Shown here one piece after another: positions 9,685-19,295 of a stretch of DNA of 40,230 nt. Position 1 is the first letter of the stretch, and each line of letters begins with the position of its first letter. The DNA is from an uncultured Bacteroidota bacterium (lineage in GTDB: Bacteria > Bacteroidota > Bacteroidia > Chitinophagales > Chitinophagaceae), in the NCBI GenBank assembly GCA_903924075.1, contig CAIYAG010000269.1, positions 1-40,230 of the forward strand, read 5' to 3'. A program made the translations under genes and the position numbers. Under the pieces are notes generated by a model. That model was not told the DNA's origin, ran no database searches, and saw nothing but the letters and a program-made list of their open reading frames with translations.

Positions 9685-11952
9685 ATGAGAAAACAGATTT
9701 TCGCTGCTGCAGTTTTGCTTCTGTCGGCTTCTTTTTTGCAGGCCCAGATAAAAGCACCAGCAACCATTCCTACTTATAAAAATGCTAAAGCTTCCATTAC
9801 TGAGCGGATCAATGATCTTTTAAAGAGAATGACGGTAGAAGAAAAAGCCGGTCAGCTGAATCAAGTAAATGGAGGTGTATTTACCGGACCAGCAGCAAAC
9901 GATCCTGGTCAGAAAGCAAAAATGCAAATGACCCGTGAAGGTAAAGTGGGATCTTTTTTAAATGTCATTGGCGTGAAAGAAACCAAGAATGCTCAAAAAG
10001 TGGCTGTAGAAGAAAGTCGCTTAGGTATCCCTTTACTTTTCGGATTTGATGTGATTCATGGCTATAGAACCATTTTCCCTATTCCTCTTGCAGAAGCCTG
10101 CAGTTGGGATTTAGTGGGCATCGAAAAAAATGCTTCTATCCATGCCAAGGAAGCTGCCTCAGCCGGTGTTCATTGGACCTTTGCACCCATGTGTGATATC
10201 AGCAATGATCCACGTTGGGGTAGGGTAATGGAAGGTGCGGGAGAAGATCCTTATTTGGGTGGAATGATATCTGCAGCAAGAGTAAAGGGTTTGCAGGGAG
10301 ATCTGAGTGATGCGAATCATATCATGTCGACCGTTAAGCACTATGCAGTTTATGGCGCAGTTGAAGCGGGAAGAGAATATAATAATGTGGATGTTTCAAG
10401 AGTGGCTCTTTGGAACAAATATTTACCTCCTTATAAAGCAGCAGTTGGTGCAGGTGCAGCAACTGTGATGAATTCATTTAATGTATTTGATGGTGTTCCT
10501 GCAAGTGGGAACAAATATTTAGTCACTGATGTGCTTGAAAAGAAATGGGGTTTTAAAGGATTTGTGGTGAGCGATTGGGCCAGTTTTGGAGAAATGGTAA
10601 CACATGGTTATGCTGCTGACGCAAAAGATGCAGCATTGAAAGCATTTCAAGCAGGAAGCCATATGGATATGGAAGCAAATGTTACCGGAAAATATCTACC
10701 AGAATTATTGAAGGAAGGTAAGATTACCATGAAGCAATTAGATGAAGCAGTAGCAAGGGTTTTATATTTTAAATTCAAGTTGGGTTTATTTGATGATCCT
10801 TATAAATTTTCAAACGAAGCCAGAGAATCAGCTACATTGTTTAGCGAAGCCAATCGTGCAGTGGCATTAGAAGCAGCAAAGCGTTCTATTATTTTATTGA
10901 AAAATAACCATGATGTATTGCCATTAAATGCATCATCAGGTAGAAAGATCGCTTTGATCGGTCATTATGCAAATAGCAAAGAAGACATGTTCGATTTCTG
11001 GATCGCCAATGGAACTGCGAATGATGCAATAACAGTGTATGATGGTATGCAGAAAAGATTCGGCGCCGCTAATGTTTCATTTAGCAAAGGCTATAATGAT
11101 GATGCAACCACAAACGAGACATTGATCAAAGAAGCTGTTGCAGCCGCAGATAATGCAGATGTTGTTGTGGTAAATATTGGTTTATCTGGTAAGATGGCTG
11201 GAGAAGATAGAGCGCTTGGTAATATTAATATTTCTGATGGACAGGTTGCTTTATTAAAAGCCTTGCAAAAAAATGGCCGCCCAGTTATTGCACTAGTGAA
11301 TAGTGGTAGACCGATGGTGTTAACGCAAATTCAAAATTACACAACTGCCATTTTACAAACATGGATCTTGGGTACTGAAACTGGAGATGCCGTTGCTGCG
11401 GTATTAGCAGGTGATTATAATCCATCAGCAAAAACAGTAATGAGTTTTCCATATGCATTGGGTCAGATTCCTATTTATTATAACCATTTTAATACAGGTC
11501 GCCCAATCCCCGATACAGGTGATCAAGGCTGGAAATCTCGTTACAGAGATCAACCCAATGATCCGTTGTATCCATTTGGATATGGATTGAGTTATACTAA
11601 TTTCACCTATAGTGGCATGTTGATCAACAAAACTGCTATTCAAAAAACCGAACCATTGCAAGTGAGTATCACCGTAAAAAACACTGGTAAATTTGATGGA
11701 GAGGAAGTGGTACAATTATACATCAGAGATATCACCGCATCAATTGTTCGCCCGGTTAAAGAATTAAAAGCCTTCCAGAAAATCTTCTTAAAAGCAGGCG
11801 AGAGCAAAGAAGTGAAATTCACACTAACTGCTAAAGACCTAAGCTTCTATGACGCAGAAGGAAATAGTATCATTGAAGCGGGAGCGTTTAAAGTAATGAT
11901 TGGGGGGAACTCGAAAGATGTGACGGAGAAAGATTTTGAAGTAAGGAATTAG
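9685..11952 (+). CDS. bglX: Glycoside hydrolase family 3, periplasmic beta-glucosidase (BglX-like)
   Basis: Signal peptide; MTVEEKAGQLNQ, FGFDVIHGYRTIFPIPLAEACSWD, GFVVSDWASFGEM (nucleophile Asp), C-terminal fibronectin III-like domain. Confidence 0.94.
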   Translation: MRKQIFAAAVLLLSASFLQAQIKAPATIPTYKNAKASITERINDLLKRMTVEEKAGQLNQVNGGVFTGPAANDPGQKAKMQMTREGKVGSFLNVIGVKETKNAQKVAVEESRLGIPLLFGFDVIHGYRTIFPIPLAEACSWDLVGIEKNASIHAKEAASAGVHWTFAPMCDISNDPRWGRVMEGAGEDPYLGGMISAARVKGLQGDLSDANHIMSTVKHYAVYGAVEAGREYNNVDVSRVALWNKYLPPYKAAVGAGAATVMNSFNVFDGVPASGNKYLVTDVLEKKWGFKGFVVSDWASFGEMVTHGYAADAKDAALKAFQAGSHMDMEANVTGKYLPELLKEGKITMKQLDEAVARVLYFKFKLGLFDDPYKFSNEARESATLFSEANRAVALEAAKRSIILLKNNHDVLPLNASSGRKIALIGHYANSKEDMFDFWIANGTANDAITVYDGMQKRFGAANVSFSKGYNDDATTNETLIKEAVAAADNADVVVVNIGLSGKMAGEDRALGNINISDGQVALLKALQKNGRPVIALVNSGRPMVLTQIQNYTTAILQTWILGTETGDAVAAVLAGDYNPSAKTVMSFPYALGQIPIYYNHFNTGRPIPDTGDQGWKSRYRDQPNDPLYPFGYGLSYTNFTYSGMLINKTAIQKTEPLQVSITVKNTGKFDGEEVVQLYIRDITASIVRPVKELKAFQKIFLKAGESKEVKFTLTAKDLSFYDAEGNSIIEAGAFKVMIGGNSKDVTEKDFEVRN

Positions 11953-12013
11953 TGAAGAGATAAGAGTGAAGAGTGAAGAACGGATAATCAATCGGCTCGA
12001 AATTATTTTTCTT

Positions 12014-12037
12014 AAACCCTAGGCATGCCTAGGGTTT
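12014..12037 (+). terminator. Perfect 24-bp palindrome AAACCCTAGGCATGCCTAGGGTTT followed by T-rich tract; probable terminator for bglX
   Basis: Self-complementary sequence followed by TTCTTTT on the plus strand, 62 nt after the bglX stop. Confidence 0.75.
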
Positions 12038-12070
12038 TTCTTTTGAATGAAATACATCTTTTTCTTTAAA

Positions 12071-12091
12071 ACTCTTGGCATAGCCAAGAGT
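12071..12091 (-). terminator. Hairpin ACTCTTGGC-ATA-GCCAAGAGT; probable terminator for the minus-strand gene ending at 12137
   Basis: 9-bp stem, 3-nt loop; minus strand reads ...GCCAAGAGTTTTAAAG. Confidence 0.65.
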
Positions 12092-12136
12092 GAATCGTTT
12101 AGACAATGCCAGTCCGTTCTTCACTCTTCACTAAAA

Positions 12137-13297
12137 TCATCCAATTGCCTGGTTAAGATCTTCTATAAGATCTTCAACGTCTTCAATCCCAACACTCAAC
12201 CTAATCAAAGAGTCTGTTAACCCGTTCTTGATGCGTTCTTCTCTTGGAATGGATGCGTGTGTCATGGTTGCTGGATGATTGATCAGTGATTCAACTCCGC
12301 CCAAACTTTCAGCCAGAGAAAACACTTTGGTGCTACTTAAAACTCTTGTTGCATTTTCAACGCTATCATCTTTTAAAGTAAAACTCATCATGCCACCAAA
12401 CCCGCGCATTTGTTTTTTGGCAATTGCGAAATTGTGATGGTCTTCAAAACCACACCAGTAAACCCTTTGCACTTTAGGATGATTGCGTAAGAAATGGGCG
12501 ATCTTCTCACCGTTCTCACAATGACGTTGCATCCGAACGTGCAAAGTTTTTATACCTCTCAAAACTAAGAAGCAATCCATTGGGCCAGGTACTGCACCGC
12601 TCGACTTTTGAATAAAATAAAGTTGATCACGCAAGTCAGCATCATTCATCATCAAGCAACCTTGGATCAAATCGCTATGACCACCTAAATATTTGGTAGC
12701 TGAATGCATCACAATATCTGCCCCTAGTGTTAATGGATTTTGTAAATAAGGTGATGCAAAAGTATTGTCTACACAAAGTATTGCTTTTGCTTTTTTAGCA
12801 ATTACTGCAACTGCTTCAATGTCGGTAATATTCATGAGTGGATTGGTTGGTGTTTCAATCCAGATCAATTTTGTTTTGGCTGTAATAACTGAGGCAATAT
12901 TGTTTGCATCAGTTGTATCTACGTAAATAAATTTAATACCAAACTTGGCAAATATTTTTGTGAAAAGGCGATAGGTGCCGCCATACATATCATTCGCGGC
13001 AATTACTTCATCACCTGGTTCTAATAATTTAATTACAGCATCGGTTGCTGCAACACCACTGCTGAAAGCCAATCCGAACTTAGCCTGCTCAATTTGCGCA
13101 TAAGCTTCTTCCAATGCTTTTCGGGTTGGATTCTGACTGCGTGCATATTCAAAACCTTTATTAACACCAGGAGCAGCTTGCACAAAAGTGGAGGTTTGAT
13201 AAATAGGAGTCATGATCGCCCCAGTGGATGGATCCGGTTCAGCGCCTGCATGAATATACTTTGTTCCCAGTCTCAAATTATTTTCTTGACTACTCAT
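12137..13297 (-). CDS. Cystathionine gamma-synthase / gamma-lyase family PLP enzyme
   Basis: MTPIYQTSTFVQ, ANDMYGGTYRLF, CVDNTFASPYLQNPLTLGADIVMHSATKYLGGHSD (PLP lysine), SLGGVESLINHPATMTH. Confidence 0.93.
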   Translation of the reverse strand: MSSQENNLRLGTKYIHAGAEPDPSTGAIMTPIYQTSTFVQAAPGVNKGFEYARSQNPTRKALEEAYAQIEQAKFGLAFSSGVAATDAVIKLLEPGDEVIAANDMYGGTYRLFTKIFAKFGIKFIYVDTTDANNIASVITAKTKLIWIETPTNPLMNITDIEAVAVIAKKAKAILCVDNTFASPYLQNPLTLGADIVMHSATKYLGGHSDLIQGCLMMNDADLRDQLYFIQKSSGAVPGPMDCFLVLRGIKTLHVRMQRHCENGEKIAHFLRNHPKVQRVYWCGFEDHHNFAIAKKQMRGFGGMMSFTLKDDSVENATRVLSSTKVFSLAESLGGVESLINHPATMTHASIPREERIKNGLTDSLIRLSVGIEDVEDLIEDLNQAIG

Positions 13298-13299
13298 TG

Positions 13300-13884
13300 T
13301 TATTTCTTTTTAGAAGTTTTTTCATCTACCAACAAAATTGGAAGACTGGTTTTGATATCATCCCAGAGGAAAATCAGGTTGGCGCCATTTTTCCCATCTT
13401 CAAAATACATCGTGAATGCTTCTGCAGGATCGGTGTTTTTTTCAACATCAATATCTGTTCTGATCAGATCCTTTTTACTATCGTAAGTGAAATTGCCCCA
13501 ACAGAAATTGTCTTTATTAATGATGATCGTCCATTTATTTTCGGTTGGTAAACAGTAAACCGTATAACGACCTTTTGGCAATATTTTTCCTCCAATTTTT
13601 AAAGCTTGAAAGGTTTCAATTTCTGTGGCTTCATTAGCGCCTAGTCGCCACATTTCGTTATACTTGATAATTCCGCCAAAAATAGCACGGCCATTTTTAA
13701 GAGGCCTGCCATAAATAATTCTAGCAACTGGTTGGTCTTTTGCTTTGCCACTCATTTTAAGAATGGGATAATTTGCTGGCCAATAGCTCATATCCATCGG
13801 TGATTTATCTAACTCTGTTGGTTTGGGTTGTGCGAAACTCGATAGGGCTAAGAATAGGCAGATCGTTAAAATAAATGGCTTCAT
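13300..13884 (-). CDS. DUF2911 domain secreted protein
   Basis: Signal peptide MKPFILTICLFLALSSFAQ; ARIIYGRPLKNGRAIFGGIIKYNEMWRLGANEATEIETF typical of DUF2911. Start moved to ATG at 13884. Confidence 0.85.
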   Translation of the reverse strand: MKPFILTICLFLALSSFAQPKPTELDKSPMDMSYWPANYPILKMSGKAKDQPVARIIYGRPLKNGRAIFGGIIKYNEMWRLGANEATEIETFQALKIGGKILPKGRYTVYCLPTENKWTIIINKDNFCWGNFTYDSKKDLIRTDIDVEKNTDPAEAFTMYFEDGKNGANLIFLWDDIKTSLPILLVDEKTSKKK

Positions 13885-13927
13885 CGGTAGCAATAATTTA
13901 TGGTAAGTATCAAACAAAGATAAGTGC

Positions 13928-14521
13928 CTATTGGTTCTGTAATCGCGCTAACTCGATTTGTGCAAATTTTTTAACATCCGGGAAAAAGGCTTCATATTGC
14001 GCTTTAAGAAAGGCATATTCCGATTCAAATATCTCAAAAGCTGGTTTGTGATCTGTGAGGTATTTAGTTCGTCTCACCAATCCGCCAAAACTCTTATCAA
14101 TTGCACCCACATAGCGATAATGAAATAACCAGTTATGCGTACTCATATGTGGTATTTGAGCAGCAAATTTTTCAGGTAAATAGTGGATGTTTTCTTCTAA
14201 ATGAGCGTACACTTTTTGAGTATAGGGTTGCCACTCTATTTCACTTAATTCATTGGTGTCTAGTGCAAGAAAATGATCATACACTACATCCATAAATGCT
14301 CCAGCGTATGTACCCACAGCTGATTTAAAAACCTGTTTGCCAATATGCGTAGCGGAATGTTGATCAGTAAATTGATCAATTGCACGATGTAATCTGATAC
14401 CCTGTTGGATACCAATCGGATAATCGTATTGTTTTTTACCCTTTACATAATCACTGATCATATTGCCCACCAGGATCTCTGGTTGTTCAAAGGAAAGATA
14501 TGCGTGGGCTAGTAAATTCAT
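13928..14521 (-). CDS. Acyl carrier protein phosphodiesterase (AcpH-like, DUF479)
   Basis: MNLLAHAYLSFEQPEILVGNMISDYVKGKKQYDYPIGIQQGIRLHRAIDQFTDQH. Start moved to ATG at 14521. Confidence 0.88.
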   Translation of the reverse strand: MNLLAHAYLSFEQPEILVGNMISDYVKGKKQYDYPIGIQQGIRLHRAIDQFTDQHSATHIGKQVFKSAVGTYAGAFMDVVYDHFLALDTNELSEIEWQPYTQKVYAHLEENIHYLPEKFAAQIPHMSTHNWLFHYRYVGAIDKSFGGLVRRTKYLTDHKPAFEIFESEYAFLKAQYEAFFPDVKKFAQIELARLQNQ

Positions 14522-14546
14522 AGCACAATGATAGTGCAAAAGCCAG

Positions 14547-15986
14547 CTATTTTTTGATACCCTCATTTAAAATCCAGTTTGCAACCATAGAAGCTGCGTC
14601 TGGGGAGAAGGTTTCATCAATGGCTTCGTACGACTGGGCTTTGAATTTTGATGTTTGAAACAAGTGATTTAGTGAAGCAAGCTCTTTTACTTGATAATGC
14701 TTATTTCCAGCTTTCTTTAATGCAGCATCGATACCAGCCAAATTCTCGGTACTGGTAATTTGTATATCGTATGACCCATTCAATGCAAGTACTGGGATCT
14801 TGATTTTTTGAAGATTCTCTGCGGGTTGGTAATTTAAAAAATAGTTAAGCCAGTATAAACCATTTTGAAATTGTTTTGCAACTTTTAAAAAGCTCTCTTC
14901 AGGATTTGCATAAAGTATTTCATTCTCTTTACTGTCTGTCACATTTTTTTTCCAATCTGCATAATTGGCTTTCATTTGATTGGTAATGGTAGTAATATCA
15001 GTTGATGCAGCAAATGGTTCATTCAATTTATTGATGATAGTTGTAGCCAGCGCTTTGTCTGCATCACTAAGGTTGGGTTTGATGATATTTCTACCCATTT
15101 GAAAATTCCAGATATCTTGGCCAGCAATGCCAGGACCAGCTAATAAAACCAAAAAAGCAACCGCCTTATTTTTTGATGCCACCATTGGAGCGATCATGCC
15201 ACCTTCGCTATGGCCTACTAATCCAATTTTGTTTTTATCAATATCCGTTCTGTTCAATAAATAGTTGATGCTATTATTTACATCTCCAGCAAAATCAACG
15301 GATGTAAGTTTAGTAGGATCTCCATTACCCAAATTACTTTTTCCAGCACCACGATCATCAACTCGTAAAACAGCAACGCCTTGTTTGGTTAGAAGGTCGG
15401 CCAAAACTGCATAGGTTTTATGTCCGAACATAGTACCGTCTCTGTCTTGAGTACCACTTCCTGAAATGATAATCACTGTAGGGAAGCTTGTTTGATTGCT
15501 TGGTTTGGTAAGTGTTGCGCCGTAGTGGACGGTTTTTTCCGCGTTATCATATTCCACTTCTTCTGCAATATATCCAAATGGCTCCTTAGGTGTTTGTGGA
15601 CGAACTTTTCCCTCTGCTGCCTTCGGGATCTCATCGTCTTTCAATCTCTTCATGTCTAAAGGAAATGAGCCTGGTCCCTGACTAAATGTTCCTGTTAGTG
15701 CATCTTTACCATCCCAGCTAGCTCGGTAACCGCCTTTAATTAATTGTATTTCGCAAAGCAAACTATCTTTTATCAATTCTGTTTTGTTGACCATTAAGCC
15801 AAATGCTTTCTGATCGGGGCTATCGAATAATGCAGCATACCCTTTATCTGTTTTACTGATGCGAATAACGATACGCAATTTTACAGCTCCTGCTTTGAGC
15901 GTTCCCATCCATGCTCCAGTAATCTCCTGTGCATGCGTGTTAGAAAAAAATAAAACAGTGGCAATTAATATGGTTAGTTTTTTCAT
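14547..15986 (-). CDS. Secreted alpha/beta hydrolase (serine aminopeptidase-like)
   Basis: Signal peptide MKKLTILIATVLFFSNTHAQ; IISGSGTQDRDG; nucleophile elbow GHSEGG. Start moved to ATG at 15986. Confidence 0.88.
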   Translation of the reverse strand: MKKLTILIATVLFFSNTHAQEITGAWMGTLKAGAVKLRIVIRISKTDKGYAALFDSPDQKAFGLMVNKTELIKDSLLCEIQLIKGGYRASWDGKDALTGTFSQGPGSFPLDMKRLKDDEIPKAAEGKVRPQTPKEPFGYIAEEVEYDNAEKTVHYGATLTKPSNQTSFPTVIIISGSGTQDRDGTMFGHKTYAVLADLLTKQGVAVLRVDDRGAGKSNLGNGDPTKLTSVDFAGDVNNSINYLLNRTDIDKNKIGLVGHSEGGMIAPMVASKNKAVAFLVLLAGPGIAGQDIWNFQMGRNIIKPNLSDADKALATTIINKLNEPFAASTDITTITNQMKANYADWKKNVTDSKENEILYANPEESFLKVAKQFQNGLYWLNYFLNYQPAENLQKIKIPVLALNGSYDIQITSTENLAGIDAALKKAGNKHYQVKELASLNHLFQTSKFKAQSYEAIDETFSPDAASMVANWILNEGIKK

Positions 15987-15990
15987 TCTT

Positions 15991-16653
15991 TTATTTTGGT
16001 TGTTGTTTTTTAAAGAAGAGATAGGAATAGGCAAATGGAACGATACAAATAATTGCAGTGATACTCATAAATGCAATGAAAGCATATTCTCCTGGTAAAA
16101 AAACAGTGATGATCGTCATAGTACTACCACCCACCATCCACATACTACCCGCTAATTTGTGGGTTTCTCTCCAGTTATCATCGTTCTCCAAAGCCCAGGG
16201 TGTTCTAAATCCTGCGAAATAATTGGGTTTGATATCTTGCATATATTTTCCCATAAAAGCAAAGAAAATACCAAGTGCAGGAAAGATCACTCTTGTGATA
16301 TTATCCGATTTATTTGTTGCCGCGTAGGTGATTACAAAATTGATAAACGACATTAAGAGGGCAAGTGTTAAGCCTAATTTTTGGAAAAGTTCAGGTGATT
16401 GACCTGCAGTTTTTTTCGGATCAATTTTGGGTAAATTGGTAATTAGAAGGTAGCATCCAATAGAAAGCACTGTAAATAAGACTGTCAAAAAAATGAGTGT
16501 TGATTTATCGCTATAATCGTTAGGACGCCCATCCATATCAAAATGTGTGGGTACAATTTTGGGAAGTGTTGGATAAATGGCTGCTAAATATACAATTGGT
16601 ATGATTGATATTATACCAACGATCCAAAGCATCATTGATTTATTGTTTTTCAT
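15991..16653 (-). CDS. SdpI-like / DUF1648 membrane protein
   Basis: PTLPKIVPTHFDMDGRPNDYSDK (DUF1648) and FAGFRTPWALENDDNWRETHKLAG (SdpI). Confidence 0.85.
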   Translation of the reverse strand: MKNNKSMMLWIVGIISIIPIVYLAAIYPTLPKIVPTHFDMDGRPNDYSDKSTLIFLTVLFTVLSIGCYLLITNLPKIDPKKTAGQSPELFQKLGLTLALLMSFINFVITYAATNKSDNITRVIFPALGIFFAFMGKYMQDIKPNYFAGFRTPWALENDDNWRETHKLAGSMWMVGGSTMTIITVFLPGEYAFIAFMSITAIICIVPFAYSYLFFKKQQPK

Positions 16654-17432
16654 CGTACAACTTTATTTATGGATAAAAAATCATGAATGGTTGAAAATTC
16701 GTAACCCTTAGATTTAAGGTCTGTAATGAATTGGGTTAGCCGATCTAATAAAGGTTGCCCACACAGTTTTCTAGTAAAAGCTGGCAAGCTTAAATTAGTG
16801 ATATCAATAAATTCCCAAGGATGGAAGTACAAACAAACGTACCCGTCTTTTTCGAGTGTTTGAATAGTTAGTTGTTTGAAAAAGGAATAGGGAAAGTTTT
16901 TGAAACTCAACCAGAATAAGGGGATCCTTAGGTTTGGAGAAACAGATGCAGGTATTCTTTTCAGGCCCTGATCCATATACACAGTTCTTGGTAAATGAAG
17001 GTTATTGTATTTACCCGGCAACCAAGTTGGGTTGATTGATGAGTCATATTCATAGCCAGCTTTTATAACTTCCTGCATATCTACAACACGCATGCGGGGC
17101 ATGCGTAGTCCGGTTACAGTTTGTTCGCTGATTTTTTCTAAAGCCAACTTCGATTCCAATAAATGTTCATTATTAAAATGCGAATGATAAAATGTGTGTG
17201 ATGCAATTTCATGCTTTGCTGCATGAGATCGAATGCTCTCTGGAAAATGGTTCGCAAAATTTGCTGTGGTGAAAAGCGTAGTTGGGATTGCTTGCTGATC
17301 AATCATTTTCATAACGGCGTCGAGTCCGTCTTTACCCAATTGCAATTGCTGATCAATAGAAATATTGTATTGATAGTCGAGTGGCATATCAAACTCTTCC
17401 ACATCAAAACTGATCAGTACTTGTGGTCTCAT
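16650..17432 (-). CDS. Polysaccharide deacetylase family protein (CE4-like, ArnD/PuuE-type)
   Basis: LISFDVEEFDM (motif 1), HEIASHTFYHSHF (HxxxH motif 2), CLYFHPWEF. Confidence 0.85.
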   Translation of the reverse strand: MRPQVLISFDVEEFDMPLDYQYNISIDQQLQLGKDGLDAVMKMIDQQAIPTTLFTTANFANHFPESIRSHAAKHEIASHTFYHSHFNNEHLLESKLALEKISEQTVTGLRMPRMRVVDMQEVIKAGYEYDSSINPTWLPGKYNNLHLPRTVYMDQGLKRIPASVSPNLRIPLFWLSFKNFPYSFFKQLTIQTLEKDGYVCLYFHPWEFIDITNLSLPAFTRKLCGQPLLDRLTQFITDLKSKGYEFSTIHDFLSINKVVR

Positions 17433-18370
17433 ATTAAATTTGAATCTTTAACGATATAGTGTGGTCGCTGTTTGCTCTGCATAAAGAGTTTACCCAAGTA
17501 AATTCCGATGATGCCGAGGATCATCAATTGCAATCCACCAAAAAATGCAATGGTTGCGATCATGGACGCCCAACCTGAAACATAATGACCCGATACTAGG
17601 CTGATCACAATATAGGGGACATACAAAATGGAACAAATAGAGAAAAATAAACCAAGGTAAGCAGCTATATACAATGGTTTGGTACTAAAAGAAGTAATGC
17701 CCTGTAAAGCCAAACGCATCATTTTTTTAACCGTATACTTACTGATTCCAGAACCTCTGTTTGCAGCAGTATATTCAATACCAATTTGTTGAAATCCCAT
17801 CCACTTGATCATGCCGCGCATAAAAATATCTGCTTCGGTAAATTGAGAAAAAATCTCCACCACTCTTTTGCTCATCAATCTAAAATCTGCGGTACCTGGT
17901 TCCAATTCAATTTCAGAAAGATTATTGATGACATCATAAAAAAGATTGGAGGTCAGTTTTTTCATTTTACTGATCTCTTTGTGATCGTTTCGGATGGTGT
18001 ACACAATATCGTTTCCGTTTTCCCATTCCTTGATCAAACTAGGGATCAGTGCAGGTGGATGCTGTAAATCACCATCCATCATGATGGTTGCATCAGCTGT
18101 TGATCGATCCAAGCCGGCTTTTAATGCGTTTTGGTGACCAAAGCTTTTGGTTAGTGCCACATAAAAAATATTGTTTTCCTTTTGTGCACATTCTTTGATG
18201 TATTCTAAAGTCCCATCTGTACTGCTGTCTTCCACAAAAATGAGTGAATAATCGTAAGCTAATTGACTGAATACAGATTTAATCTCTTCCATTAGTAAAG
18301 GAAGATTACCACGTTCATTACAAACAGGTATAACGATAGAAATTGATTTTCTTACTTCAGATATCAGCAT
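17429..18370 (-). CDS. Family 2 glycosyltransferase, polyprenyl-phosphate type (GtrB/ArnC/DPM1-like) with C-terminal TM helices
   Basis: SISIVIPVCNERGNLPLLMEEI, LIFVEDSSTDGT, ATIMMDGDLQHPPALIP; two C-terminal TM segments. Confidence 0.92.
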   Translation of the reverse strand: MLISEVRKSISIVIPVCNERGNLPLLMEEIKSVFSQLAYDYSLIFVEDSSTDGTLEYIKECAQKENNIFYVALTKSFGHQNALKAGLDRSTADATIMMDGDLQHPPALIPSLIKEWENGNDIVYTIRNDHKEISKMKKLTSNLFYDVINNLSEIELEPGTADFRLMSKRVVEIFSQFTEADIFMRGMIKWMGFQQIGIEYTAANRGSGISKYTVKKMMRLALQGITSFSTKPLYIAAYLGLFFSICSILYVPYIVISLVSGHYVSGWASMIATIAFFGGLQLMILGIIGIYLGKLFMQSKQRPHYIVKDSNLI

Positions 18371-18437
18371 GCTCAAAACGCTTATTTGTAAAGCTAAAAC
18401 TTATTTGCTTACTCGCCAATGTAATGAAGTTAGAAAA

Positions 18438-19295
18438 CTAGGACTTAGCCGCTTTATATTGTTGAATAATGGCATTTATACCTTGGAACATGCTAGTGGA
18501 GGGAGACCAATGCAGTAATTCTTTGGCTTTTGAGATATCTGCGATGGTATTCATGATTTCTGCAGGTCTTTTTTCGCCACTACTTATCACTGGAAGTTGG
18601 GTACCGCAAATGGATTGAACCATTTGAATGAGTTCAGCTACCGAATAACTTTCTCCAGAACCTATATTAAATATTTCAAATTTTTCTATCTCTATACATC
18701 GCATGATCGCATCAATAAAGTCGTCTATATAGATGTAATCTCTTTTTGGTTCTAAATCTTTTACCTGCACTTTGTCTCCATTCAAAACCTGTAATATGAT
18801 TTCGGGAATGAGAAAGTTATCAGATTGCCCATAGCCATATAAATTAAATGGCCGAATGATAACTGATCTCACATCAAAAGTATCAGCATAAAATCGGCAG
18901 TAATCTTCAGCGGTTTTTTTGGAAAGCGCATAAGGATTTGGGGTATAAATTTTTGCCGTTTCAGGGATAGGAAGTATTTCTGGATTGCCATAGAGATAGG
19001 AGCTAATAAATACCATTCTTGCTCCATGTTTTTTGCAATACTCTAATGCGAGTAATGTTCCCTGGGCATTTGTTTGCATGAATAGTGCGGGGTCTTTCCA
19101 ACTATCAGGAACGAAAGTTTTTGCAGCCAAATGAATCAAGATCTCTGTTGCTGGAATGTTTTCCCAAGTCATTGCTTTTGTAATATCCCCAGCGATACTT
19201 TGCAATTCAATTACATCATGGTTTGCTTGTTTTAATGCCTTGCAAAGCATTTTACCTACAAAGCCATTTGCACCTGTAACGAGAATTTTAGACAT
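18438..19295 (-). CDS. NAD-dependent epimerase/dehydratase (extended SDR)
   Basis: ILVTGANGFVGKMLC, YALSKKTAEDYCR (YxxxK), RDYIYIDDFIDAI. Confidence 0.92.
   Translation of the reverse strand: MSKILVTGANGFVGKMLCKALKQANHDVIELQSIAGDITKAMTWENIPATEILIHLAAKTFVPDSWKDPALFMQTNAQGTLLALEYCKKHGARMVFISSYLYGNPEILPIPETAKIYTPNPYALSKKTAEDYCRFYADTFDVRSVIIRPFNLYGYGQSDNFLIPEIILQVLNGDKVQVKDLEPKRDYIYIDDFIDAIMRCIEIEKFEIFNIGSGESYSVAELIQMVQSICGTQLPVISSGEKRPAEIMNTIADISKAKELLHWSPSTSMFQGINAIIQQYKAAKS

Larger units (their letters stand above)
11952..12131. repeat. Composite repeat element, copy 1: inverted GTGAAGA heptad arrays flanking two hairpins
   Basis: Left: GTGAAGA-GATAAGA-GTGAAGA-GTGAAGA-ACGGA (11952..11984); right: TCCGT-TCTTCAC-TCTTCAC (12113..12131). 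Between them, two hairpins (listed separately). Confidence 0.9.

Noticed and set aside
11952-12131. Repeat elements as insertion sequences with a transposase
   Set aside because: Only 180-200 bp with no ORF; any mobility would have to be supplied in trans. No target-site duplication could be confirmed.
13094-13551. Plus-strand ORFs of 130 and 107 aa opposite the cystathionine synthase and DUF2911 genes
   Set aside because: Antisense to well-supported genes and spanning their junction; no family motif.
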